A stretch of DNA of 24,052 bases, taken from assembly GCA_946480575.1 (NCBI GenBank), contig CAMLKF010000026.1, forward strand, positions 1 to 24,052. The letters run 5' to 3'. The notes under the pieces are model-generated. The model was given only the letters and a program-made list of their open reading frames with translations. It was not told where the DNA came from and did no database searches. This stretch comes from an uncultured Nitrososphaera sp. (lineage in GTDB: Archaea > Thermoproteota > Nitrososphaeria > Nitrososphaerales > Nitrososphaeraceae). This document shows, piece by piece, positions 6,871 through 13,072 of the stretch. The position numbers and the translations under genes were made by a program. The number at the start of each line of letters is the position of its first letter. Position 1 is the stretch's first letter.

Positions 6871-7529
6871 TTATATTTCTCGGTCCGTCGCTGAGCCACG
6901 AAAGGGCGCGCAGGATATTTGCCGGCGCAGACTATAGGCCGCCGGCAAAAAAGGGCGACCTGTTGCGGCTGGCGGCAGACCCTGAAGTCAGAATGGTGGG
7001 CCTAGTGGACGGCGTCTTTTTGCAGGACTACCCTCCGACTCCGATTGAGGTGTACCAGCTTGCAAGGAAGCAAGGCGTGCTTTTGGCTGGGGCAGCAAGC
7101 CTTGGGGCGCTGCGAGCAGTCGAGCTGGAAAAGTTTGGCATGGTGGGTATAGGCAGGGTGTTTCAGCTCTACAGGAGCGGCAGGATAAACGCTGACGACG
7201 AGGTGGCGGTGACCTTTGCGCCGGAAGAGCAGAGCTATGGCCTGCAGTCGGAGGCCATGATAGACATCCGCTATAATCTCTACCTTGCGTACAAGAAAAG
7301 CATCATAAGCAGGCAAGCAAAAATGGCCATTGCCCGGGTTGCCAAGGGCATCTACTTTCCACACCGCAACTATGCGTACATTATCGAAGAGGCGAAGAAA
7401 AAGCACCCGTCGCTTGAAGGCGAGATGGACTTGTTCAAGGGCTATATTGCCTCCAACAGAAAGAGCCTCAAAGAGATAGACGCAATAAAGCTCGTGGAAT
7501 ACCTCAAGGAGCGCTCTGAAGCCATCTAG
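6855..7529 (+). CDS. tfuA: TfuA-domain protein, YcaO partner
   Basis: A 224-residue soluble protein with the TfuA core: IIFLGPSLSHERAR at residues 6-19, an alternating strand/helix region with VGLVDGVFLQDYPPTPIEV, and the most typical block GAASLGALRAVELEKFGMVGIG (79-100) followed by a segment with YRSGRINADDEVAVTFAP. TfuA was named in trifolitoxin synthesis and is needed with YcaO for thioamide formation on McrA in methanogens, where it is thought to help deliver sulfur. Its ATG lies inside the last codons of ycaO, so the two are translationally coupled. The C-terminal third is helical and rich in lysine. No frameshift or missing block is seen. It ends only 23 nt before the convergent receiver gene. 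Confidence 0.88.
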   Translation: MVKPVIIFLGPSLSHERARRIFAGADYRPPAKKGDLLRLAADPEVRMVGLVDGVFLQDYPPTPIEVYQLARKQGVLLAGAASLGALRAVELEKFGMVGIGRVFQLYRSGRINADDEVAVTFAPEEQSYGLQSEAMIDIRYNLYLAYKKSIISRQAKMAIARVAKGIYFPHRNYAYIIEEAKKKHPSLEGEMDLFKGYIASNRKSLKEIDAIKLVEYLKERSEAI

Positions 7530-7552
7530 CCTGTTGTCGCAGCTTCGCGCCG

Positions 7553-7918
7553 CTAGGGCTCGAGAGTCGAGTTTATCAGCCTGATAAGGCTCTGGATGCT
7601 GATAGGCTTTCTCACAAACGCCCTTACGTCTATTGTCGGGAACATCTTGCGAAATTCTTCGTAGTAGATCTCAAATGCAGTCAGAAAGCACACTCTCACC
7701 TTGGCGTCCCTTTTCCTCAGCTCTCTGTACAGGTTAAAGCCATTTATCTTGGGCATCCTGATGTCGATTATCATGAGATCGTAGTGGCCGGGCCTAAAGC
7801 TTACAAGCGCCGCCCGCGGGTCGTTGAATGTGTCGACCGAGAACCCGTGCTGCTCGAGACCTTTCTTCAGCATGGTCGTGATGTCGATTTCGTCGTCGAC
7901 GACAGCGATCCTCCTCAT
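7553..7918 (-). CDS. Stand-alone CheY-like receiver (response regulator)
   Basis: A 121-residue single receiver domain. Acidic pocket Asp8-Asp9, phospho-acceptor Asp52 in IIDIRMP, Thr80 in FLTAFEI and Lys104 in VRKPIS are all present, so it should accept phosphate from a histidine kinase. There is no output domain; it must act by binding a partner. It shares the uncommon signature TAFEIxxxEFxKxFP with the receiver at 20730-21125, so the two belong to one subfamily. No kinase gene is adjacent. It is convergent with tfuA and divergent from the adenosyltransferase gene. ATG start. Confidence 0.92.
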   Translation of the reverse strand: MRRIAVVDDEIDITTMLKKGLEQHGFSVDTFNDPRAALVSFRPGHYDLMIIDIRMPKINGFNLYRELRKRDAKVRVCFLTAFEIYYEEFRKMFPTIDVRAFVRKPISIQSLIRLINSTLEP

Positions 7919-7987
7919 CTTTCACCCATTAGATTTCGCTAGTGGTATTTTAAGACAGCGGTTTCCTTTTCCGTGAAAGAAACTATA

Positions 7988-7998
7988 TTCTTAAATTA
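7988..7998 (+). promoter_or_regulatory. TATA-like box of the adenosyltransferase gene
   Basis: The sequence TTCTTAAATTA is centred about 28 nt before the ATG at 8021, the distance expected for a leaderless archaeal transcript. Confidence 0.45.
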
Positions 7999-8020
7999 TC
8001 TTCTCAGTTTCTGTAAAAGC

Positions 8021-8581
8021 ATGAGGATATACACCAAGGCCGGTGACAAGGGCGAGACCGGGCTTATCGGCGGCAAGCGGGTGAGCAAAGCCGACCCGAG
8101 AATAGTGGCCTATGGCGCAGTCGACGAACTGAACTCAAGCGTAGGCCTTGCAGCCGCGTTCCTGCGCCAGAAGGGGCAGTTTGCTGCGGATCTGGCAGAT
8201 GTCCTTGTGCAGGTGCAGAACGATCTTTTTGTGGTCGGCTCCGACCTTGCGGACCCATATTACCCAAAGAGTGAAAACAAGACCCCGCGCACAGACGAGA
8301 AAATGGCAGCTGCGATCGAACTAGTCATCGACAGGTTTGAGGCAGAGCTCGCACCAATAACGTTTTTCATACTGCCGGGCGGGAGCGTCGAGGCATCTCT
8401 TCTTCACCAGTGCAGGGGCATCTCGCGCCGAGCCGAGACAGCAGTCGTGGCGCTCTCAAAGAGTCAGACAGTGAACCCTGCAATTGTCATCTACCTCAAC
8501 AGGCTCTCTGATCTGCTTTTCGTGGCGGCCCGGGTTGCCAACAAGAGGCAAGGCATCCCGGACGTCGCGTGGCGAAAATAG
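8021..8581 (+). CDS. PduO-type ATP:cob(I)alamin adenosyltransferase
   Basis: A 186-residue enzyme that moves the adenosyl group of ATP to cob(I)alamin, the last activation step to coenzyme B12. The N-terminal ATP-binding signature is complete: YTKAGDKGETGLIGGKRVSK (residues 4-23) and RIVAYGAVDELNS (27-39). The C-terminal signature contains RRAE and NRLSDLLFVAAR (from residue 160). Length fits the PduO/CobO-like family. The frame is open from 7973, but the ATG at 8021 begins exactly at the conserved MRIYTKAGDKG and has a TATA-like box at the right distance, so the longer start is rejected. Monocistronic by appearance; a triplet-repeat tract follows the stop. Confidence 0.93.
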   Translation: MRIYTKAGDKGETGLIGGKRVSKADPRIVAYGAVDELNSSVGLAAAFLRQKGQFAADLADVLVQVQNDLFVVGSDLADPYYPKSENKTPRTDEKMAAAIELVIDRFEAELAPITFFILPGGSVEASLLHQCRGISRRAETAVVALSKSQTVNPAIVIYLNRLSDLLFVAARVANKRQGIPDVAWRK

Positions 8582-8619
8582 TATTAGTAGTATTAGTAGT
8601 ATTAGTATTAGTAGTAGTC
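8580..8619. repeat. TTA/GTA triplet repeat after the adenosyltransferase gene
   Basis: About 40 nt of imperfect TAGTAT/TAGTAG repeats directly after the stop codon. This is a simple microsatellite without coding sense here. It could vary in length between strains. Confidence 0.75.
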
Positions 8620-8683
8620 AGCAATTGCAAAGACATACTAACATTAAAATGGTCAAAGCGCGGATGTTCCGGTAGGTAAGGCC

Positions 8684-8851
8684 TTGGGCCAAGTCCATAA
8701 CGTGATGCTAATACTGGCCATCACTGCAATGATGGCAGTCCTCACCACGATGCTGACATATTTTGTCGACCTCCTTCCATCGGCAATTGAGGAGACGCAA
8801 GTGGCTGCAGGCGCTGTAGAGCACAGAGTACAGACGGCACCTGGCGATTAG
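8684..8851 (+). CDS. Small single-span membrane protein
   Basis: A frame of 55 codons from a TTG at 8684, or 48 from the ATG at 8705 (GTG at 8702 also possible). The first half is one clear membrane helix (LILAITAMMAVLTTMLTYFV), the second half a short acidic-to-neutral tail (LLPSAIEETQ, then VEHRVQTAPGD). Tiny one-helix proteins of this kind are common in thaumarchaeal genomes but are often missed. No family is recognised. The next gene's TATA-like box begins exactly at its stop. A chance ORF cannot be excluded, though a clean helix followed by a polar tail is unlikely by chance. Confidence 0.45.
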   Translation: MGQVHNVMLILAITAMMAVLTTMLTYFVDLLPSAIEETQVAAGAVEHRVQTAPGD

Positions 8852-8860
8852 CTTTTAAGG
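8851..8860 (+). promoter_or_regulatory. TATA-like box of the zinc-finger/HD operon
   Basis: GCTTTTAAGG lies about 29 nt before the ATG at 8884, typical for a leaderless archaeal gene. Confidence 0.5.
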
Positions 8861-8883
8861 TCATTGCAAGTAATTTTCATTAA

Positions 8884-9018
8884 ATGACAGCCAAACAAGA
8901 TGGAGCTAGCTGCCCCTATTGTCAGTCCAAGTTCAAGGACAACGAGGAACTGTCAAAACACATAGACAGGATACACCACGGCTCCGGTCTGCTTGAAGGC
9001 GACAGCAGAAAATGGTAA
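8884..9018 (+). CDS. 44-residue C2H2 zinc-finger protein
   Basis: A very small protein with one classic C2H2 finger: Cys9-x2-Cys12, then a 12-residue loop with KFKDNEELSKH, and His25-x4-His30. It fits the consensus for a DNA- or RNA-binding or protein-interaction finger; single-finger proteins of 40-70 residues occur across archaea. The ATG has a TATA-like box 29 nt upstream. The stop (TAA at 9016) overlaps the ATG of the following HD-domain gene, so the two are probably co-translated and may work together. No experimental role is known to me. Confidence 0.75.
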   Translation: MTAKQDGASCPYCQSKFKDNEELSKHIDRIHHGSGLLEGDSRKW

Positions 9019-9569
9019 ATGACCTCACACCTTTTTTTCAGTCTGTTTTGCAGCTCAAATCAGTCAAGCGCGCCGGCTGGGTCTCGAAAGTAAAAGTTGA
9101 AAGCGCCGAGTCAGTTGCCGACCACACGTTCTCGATGTGTGCGATGGCCATGTTGCTTGCAGACATGCTGGGGATTGACGCGCAAAGGGCAATGAAGATG
9201 GTGATCCTGCACGACCTTGCAGAGTCGATAGTGGGCGACTATATGCCCGGCGACGTGACGGCAAAACAAAAAATCGCCAAGGAAAAAAAGGCAATGAGGG
9301 CTATACTTGCTGGCCTGCCCAAGAAAATTAGGGCAGAGTACGAAAGGATCTGGCTTGAATATTTACAGAACAAAACTCGCGTCGCCAAATTTGTTCACAG
9401 GATAGACAAGCTGGAAATGGCGCTGCAGGCAAACCAGTACGCAAAGCAAGGGTATGCAAACACTTTCCTTGCGCCGTTCTTTGAATCTGCTAAATCCGCA
9501 GTAGGCGACGAAGGCGACATTGTTAGCGAAATCCTAAACTCTTTAAGGCCGGCGCCTGCTACAAAATAA
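9012..9569 (+). CDS. HD-domain phosphohydrolase (HDDC2/YfbR-like)
   Basis: A 185-residue HD-superfamily enzyme. The metal-binding set is visible: His38 in VADHTFSM, His67-Asp68 in ILHDLAES, and Asp132 in HRIDKLEMALQA; Glu71 and Asp76 (GDYMPGD) complete the typical HDDC2/YfbR pattern. Relatives such as E. coli YfbR remove phosphate from deoxynucleoside monophosphates, so a role in nucleotide clean-up is likely, but substrate is not proven by the sequence. The N-terminus has FFQSVLQLKSVKRAGW, like the usual L(K)xxxRxGW entry of this family. It overlaps the zinc-finger gene by 7 nt and is followed 7 nt later by a hypothetical gene, forming a three-gene unit. Confidence 0.85.
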   Translation: MVNDLTPFFQSVLQLKSVKRAGWVSKVKVESAESVADHTFSMCAMAMLLADMLGIDAQRAMKMVILHDLAESIVGDYMPGDVTAKQKIAKEKKAMRAILAGLPKKIRAEYERIWLEYLQNKTRVAKFVHRIDKLEMALQANQYAKQGYANTFLAPFFESAKSAVGDEGDIVSEILNSLRPAPATK

Positions 9570-9576
9570 CAGCGCA

Positions 9577-9900
9577 ATGCAGTATTTCATGGCTCTCAAG
9601 ATGGGCGAAAAACGGGTCAAGGCTGCGCAGGAACTGCTCACTCTCTACGCGGGGCACGCCATGCCGGCCCTTGCGCTCAAAGACAACAAGGACAACAAGT
9701 GGGAGCCCGTGGGAGAAGAGACGCTTTACGCCGTGGTCAAGGAGGACGCCGGCTACATGATTGCGTTCTGCGACAAGAACGGCATCGCCAAGTCGATTGC
9801 GCAGTGGTTCTCTGAGGATGTCAAGAACGAGATAGTCGCAAAAATAAAGGCCGAACAGAACATGCAGGAGTACTTCGGCAAGCTATCGCTTCCAATATAA
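9577..9900 (+). CDS. Conserved-looking hypothetical protein, 107 residues
   Basis: A soluble protein with a helical N-terminal part (ALKMGEKRVKAAQELLTLYAG), a central strand region (WEPVGEETLYAVVKEDAGYMIAFCDKNG) and a helical end (SEDVKNEIVAKIKAEQNMQEYF). No motif or metal ligand set is evident and the family is not recognised. It follows the HD-domain gene by 7 nt, so a shared transcript is likely. The start may be the ATG at 9577 or the ATG at 9589 (MALK). Confidence 0.65.
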   Translation: MQYFMALKMGEKRVKAAQELLTLYAGHAMPALALKDNKDNKWEPVGEETLYAVVKEDAGYMIAFCDKNGIAKSIAQWFSEDVKNEIVAKIKAEQNMQEYFGKLSLPI

Positions 9901-9946
9901 TATATAACTTTATTATTACCGAAATAGGCTTTTACGGTCATATACC

Positions 9947-11194
9947 TTGGCAGACGGTAAGTTCGAGCAGGAAGTCGAGGTAAGTGGACATCTCATTGAT
10001 TCCATGATACTGACGAGGATATTTGACAGCGTCATGGACCTCAAGGGCGACTTTCAGGTCCTCGAGTTTACTGTAGGCAAGAAAAAGAAGGACCCAAGCT
10101 ACGCCCGGCTGATGGTGCGAGGCAAGACCCAGCAGCACCTCGAAGACATACTCGAGCTTGTCTACCGCGCCGGCGCCCAGCCGGTCTCGGTGCAGGAAGC
10201 TAGGCTCGAGCCTGCTCCCAAGGATATGGTCATGCCCGACGACTTTTACAGCACCACGAATAATGCCACTCAGGTCTACTACGGCGGCAAGTGGATAGGC
10301 GTGCAGAACATGATGATGGACAAGTGCATCGTGGTCGACACCCAAAGAAAGACTGCCGAGTGCAAGATGGTACGAGACATCGTCAAGGGCGACATGGTGG
10401 TGGTAGGCGAGCGGGGCATCAAGATAATCCCGCTGGAGCGCCCAAGGGAAGGAATTGACATTTTCCAGTTCATGAGCAGCACGAGCTCAAGCGAGCGCCC
10501 CACGCAGCATATCGCGCGCAAGGTCGCAACCGACATCTACAGCACGAAAAAGGAGGGCGGCAAGATAGTCGTCGTGTCCGGGCCAGTGCTAGTACACTCT
10601 GGCGCAGCCGAGGCGCTGGCATCACTGATAAGGATGGGCTACGTCGATGGCCTGCTGGCAGGCAACGCGCTTGCGGTGCACGACATTGAAAACGCGCTTA
10701 TGGGCACCTCGCTTGGCATGCGGGTCAAGGACGGCACGCTTGCGGTAAGAGGGCACCGCAATCACATGCAGGCCGTCAACGAGGTCTTCAAGGCCGGCGG
10801 GCTCAAGGCGATGGTGCAGAAAAAGATCCTGAAAAGCGGCGTGATGTACGAGTGCGTAATGAACGACGTGCCGTTTGTTCTGGCCGGCTCTATCAGAGAT
10901 GACGGGCCGCTGCCTGACGTTGTCACGGACGTTGTAGAGGCCCAGAGAAAATACAAGCAGATTGTCCATGGGGCTAGGATGGTGCTGATGCTGTCGACAA
11001 TGCTCCACTCTATCGCAGTGGGCAACATGCTACCTGCGTCCGTTAAGGTAGTCGCTGTGGACATAAGCCAGCCTGTGGTGACCAAGCTTATAGACAGGGG
11101 CACCGCACAGGCGATAGGTATCGTGACAGATGTCGGTGCGTTCTTGCCAATAGTAGTGGACCACCTTAAGCAAATGGCCAGAAAAAGCAAGTAA
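9947..11194 (+). CDS. Archaeal ornithine cyclodeaminase-like protein (TIGR00300/LOR-SDH type)
   Basis: A 415-residue protein. Residues 14-60 (HLIDSMILTRIFD, DFQVLEFTVG, YARLMVRG) form the small LOR/SDH-type N-terminal domain, and 100-165 (DFYSTTNN, GKWIGVQNMMMDKCIVV) the following strand-rich domain. From about residue 206 a Rossmann-like nucleotide domain begins: KIVVVSGPVLVHSGA, then GYVDGLLAGNALAVHDIE. The C-terminal part ends in helices with ISQPVVTKLIDRGTAQAIGIVTDVG. The family is known as TIGR00300; a methanogen member was shown to convert ornithine to proline with release of ammonia. That would supply proline in archaea without the usual ProABC route. TTG start at 9947. Family call firm, exact reaction here inferred. 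Confidence 0.8.
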   Translation: MADGKFEQEVEVSGHLIDSMILTRIFDSVMDLKGDFQVLEFTVGKKKKDPSYARLMVRGKTQQHLEDILELVYRAGAQPVSVQEARLEPAPKDMVMPDDFYSTTNNATQVYYGGKWIGVQNMMMDKCIVVDTQRKTAECKMVRDIVKGDMVVVGERGIKIIPLERPREGIDIFQFMSSTSSSERPTQHIARKVATDIYSTKKEGGKIVVVSGPVLVHSGAAEALASLIRMGYVDGLLAGNALAVHDIENALMGTSLGMRVKDGTLAVRGHRNHMQAVNEVFKAGGLKAMVQKKILKSGVMYECVMNDVPFVLAGSIRDDGPLPDVVTDVVEAQRKYKQIVHGARMVLMLSTMLHSIAVGNMLPASVKVVAVDISQPVVTKLIDRGTAQAIGIVTDVGAFLPIVVDHLKQMARKSK

Positions 11195-11272
11195 CTATAT
11201 AGTTAAGGTAGAGCTGCTAATCAAGCCCTATCTTTTCGTCTTTCCTATATAGTACCTGAGGTAAAAGAGGAA

Positions 11273-12249
11273 ATGTCATCTCTATTTAACATATTGGAAA
11301 GAATAGCATCAGAAAGGGTCAAGAGCCCATGTCATAGCAGGACTGCTGATATTGATATAGTACGAGTCGCAATAGGACCGTCTTTAGAAAGCGAAGCGGT
11401 GGTGTATGCGTCAATTATCACCGGGCTGGTTGTAATCATCTCGGCCTTCCTGATGATAATCAAGCAGTACGAGCGCGCCATCATATACTCTGCGGCTGGG
11501 CAAGTACACCAGAGGTAGGTCGGCCCCGGCATCCAGACGAGAATACCCCATTCGTCGACACCATATTGGTGGTGGACATCAGAGAAAAAGTGCGCGAGTT
11601 CAAGGCGGAGAGGATGCTTACCAAGCATAATAACGTGCCGGTGACAATAGACGCAATCCTGCACTACAAGATAATCGAAGAGCGTGCCTGAGATGCGATA
11701 CTGAACGTAGAAAATTTCAATGAAATAATCCAGCAAGAGGCTCAGACAATGCTGAGAAACAAGATCGGCTCGTCGGTATTTCAGGACATATATACATACT
11801 GTCCAAGAGGAAGGGGTCAAGCAGCACATCAAGTCGGTTATAGCAAGCGAGGCCGACAGCCGGGGCATCGAAGTGACGGGCGTCTAGATCCGGTAGGTGA
11901 TAATCCCGCAGGAGCTCGAAGCAGCGATGTCGATGCAGGCGCAGGCAGGCAGAGAGGGAAAAGAGCGCAATGGTTACGTACAGCGAGTCAGAAGTCCTGG
12001 TCGCAAAGCAGTTTGAAGAGGCATCCAAGGTGTGTACACTGACAACCCGGTGGCGTACTCACTCAGGCAGTCGAACATGCTGTATATGAGTCGATAAAGG
12101 TGCAGGGCAACACGATAGTCATGATCCCGTCCGAGTCGCTCAACTCGATGGGGTTTGGCAACCTTGGCATGACGCTGGCGTACCTGGAGAAGACAAAAAA
12201 GGCGGCTGCGAAGACGACAACAACGATTGCCAAGGAAGGCAATGCCTAA
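11273..12249 (+). pseudogene. Decayed SPFH/stomatin-like gene
   Basis: Pieces of one stomatin/prohibitin-like protein appear in order in all three plus-strand frames. An N-terminal membrane helix (YASIITGLVVIISAFLMI) and KQYERAIIYS come first; then, after indels near 11500-11550, DTILVVDIREKVREFKAERM, VPVTIDAILHYKIIEERA and, past an in-frame TGA at 11689, DAILNVENFNEII. A shift near 11790 leads to VQEEGVKQHIKSVIASEADS and two in-frame TAGs (11885, 11894), then VIIPQELEAAMSMQAQA. Further shifts near 11965, 12030 and 12080 give YSESEVLVAKQFEEASK, VAYSLRQSNMLY and VQGNTIVMIPSESLNSMG to TAA at 12247. The mix of nonsense changes and many indels means a real pseudogene. SPFH proteins organise membrane microdomains. 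No NfeD partner is nearby. Confidence 0.85.
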
Positions 12250-12277
12250 AATAATTGGAGCCGAAAGTATAGCGTAT

Positions 12278-12703
12278 ATGAAGAAGGGAAAAACAAGCCA
12301 GTCTCCTCAAGACCAGTGGAAGGCTCACCTGACGCCGGACCAATACGAAGTGTGCTGGAACAAAGGCACCGAGCCGCCATTTTCCGGCGAGTACCACGAC
12401 TCAAAGGAAAAGGGCATCTACAGGTGCGTCTGCTGCGGCAACGAGCTCTTTAGTTCTGACACGAAATTCGACTCGGGCACCGGCTGGCCCAGCTTCTGGA
12501 AGCCTGCCAAAGGCGATAGCGTGAAAGAAGAGACAGACACAAGCTACGGCATGATGAGGACTGAGGTAATGTGCAGCAAGTGCGGCGCGCACCTAGGGCA
12601 TGTTTTTGACGACGGTCCGCGGCCGACCGGCCTGCGCTACTGCATCAACTCGCTGTCGTTAAAGATGTCAAAGGACGCGACGACGGTCATCAGCAATGAG
12701 TAA
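12278..12703 (+). CDS. msrB: Peptide-methionine (R)-S-oxide reductase
   Basis: A 141-residue cytosolic enzyme that reduces methionine-R-sulfoxide in proteins. From the ATG at 12278: zinc ligands Cys50-x2-Cys53 (CVCC) and Cys99-x2-Cys102 (CSKC), the motif SGTGWPSFW at 66-74, [21 protein letters not shown] at 105-125 with the catalytic Cys122 and the substrate-binding His105/His108. All family landmarks are intact. In-frame ATGs at 12242 and 12227 would add residues unlike the family; the one at 12242 overlaps the end of the SPFH pseudogene. Its last codons overlap the start of the next gene by 8 nt, so the two are co-translated. It fits the oxidative stress load of an aerobic ammonia oxidiser. 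Confidence 0.95.
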   Translation: MKKGKTSQSPQDQWKAHLTPDQYEVCWNKGTEPPFSGEYHDSKEKGIYRCVCCGNELFSSDTKFDSGTGWPSFWKPAKGDSVKEETDTSYGMMRTEVMCSKCGAHLGHVFDDGPRPTGLRYCINSLSLKMSKDATTVISNE

Positions 12704-12986
12704 AGAAGAGTGGTCGCAGTGGCTGGACTTTGACAAGGCTAGCGTAGAGGGCGTGCCAGAATCCTCTGGCGTTTGCGTGATGCACGCAAGCATGAAGGTG
12801 CTGTACATAGGCGGCAGCGAGAACATAAGGCAGACGCTGCTAGAATGCCTGTCAGACCCGTGCGCTGGCAAGGCCAAACGCTTCCGGTACATGGTCACGC
12901 CCTCGTACGGCCAAGTAAAGGAGCAGCTGCTGAAAGAATACGCTGAAAAGCATGCCGGCAAGATGCCGCTCTGCATGGATCAATAA
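12696..12986 (+). CDS. GIY-YIG-like small protein
   Basis: A 96-residue protein. The core [28 protein letters not shown] (residues 23-50) looks like the first two strands and helix of the GIY-YIG nuclease fold, with VCV where GIY stands and YIG intact. Then follow [11 protein letters not shown] and a C-terminal helix with [18 protein letters not shown]. The GIY-YIG fold cuts DNA, but this protein is short and the catalytic Arg/Glu pair cannot be placed with certainty, so it may only bind. The ATG lies inside the end of msrB. The coupling with msrB suggests joint expression; whether they cooperate is unknown. Confidence 0.6.
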   Translation: MSKEEWSQWLDFDKASVEGVPESSGVCVMHASMKVLYIGGSENIRQTLLECLSDPCAGKAKRFRYMVTPSYGQVKEQLLKEYAEKHAGKMPLCMDQ

Positions 12987-13030
12987 AAGAGCGTTCAAGA
13001 AATCTCTATCAGAGTCACCTTCCACAATTC

Positions 13031-13056
13031 ATATTATATTATATTATATATTTATA
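13031..13056 (+). promoter_or_regulatory. AT-rich TATA-like region of the sugar dehydrogenase gene
   Basis: A 26-nt nearly pure AT tract ending in ATATATTTATA lies 17-42 nt before the ATG at 13073. Several overlapping TATA boxes are possible. Confidence 0.55.
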
Positions 13057-13072
13057 CAGGCTTATAGCAGCG

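Noticed and set aside
11332..11868. Open minus-strand frame of 178 codons opposite the SPFH relic
   Set aside because: The plus strand holds clear SPFH protein pieces in order; the minus frame shows no recognisable domain and crosses all the lesions.
11689..11896. Recoding of TGA/TAG (selenocysteine, pyrrolysine or readthrough) in the SPFH gene
   Set aside because: Several frameshifts in the same gene cannot be explained by recoding; decay is simpler.
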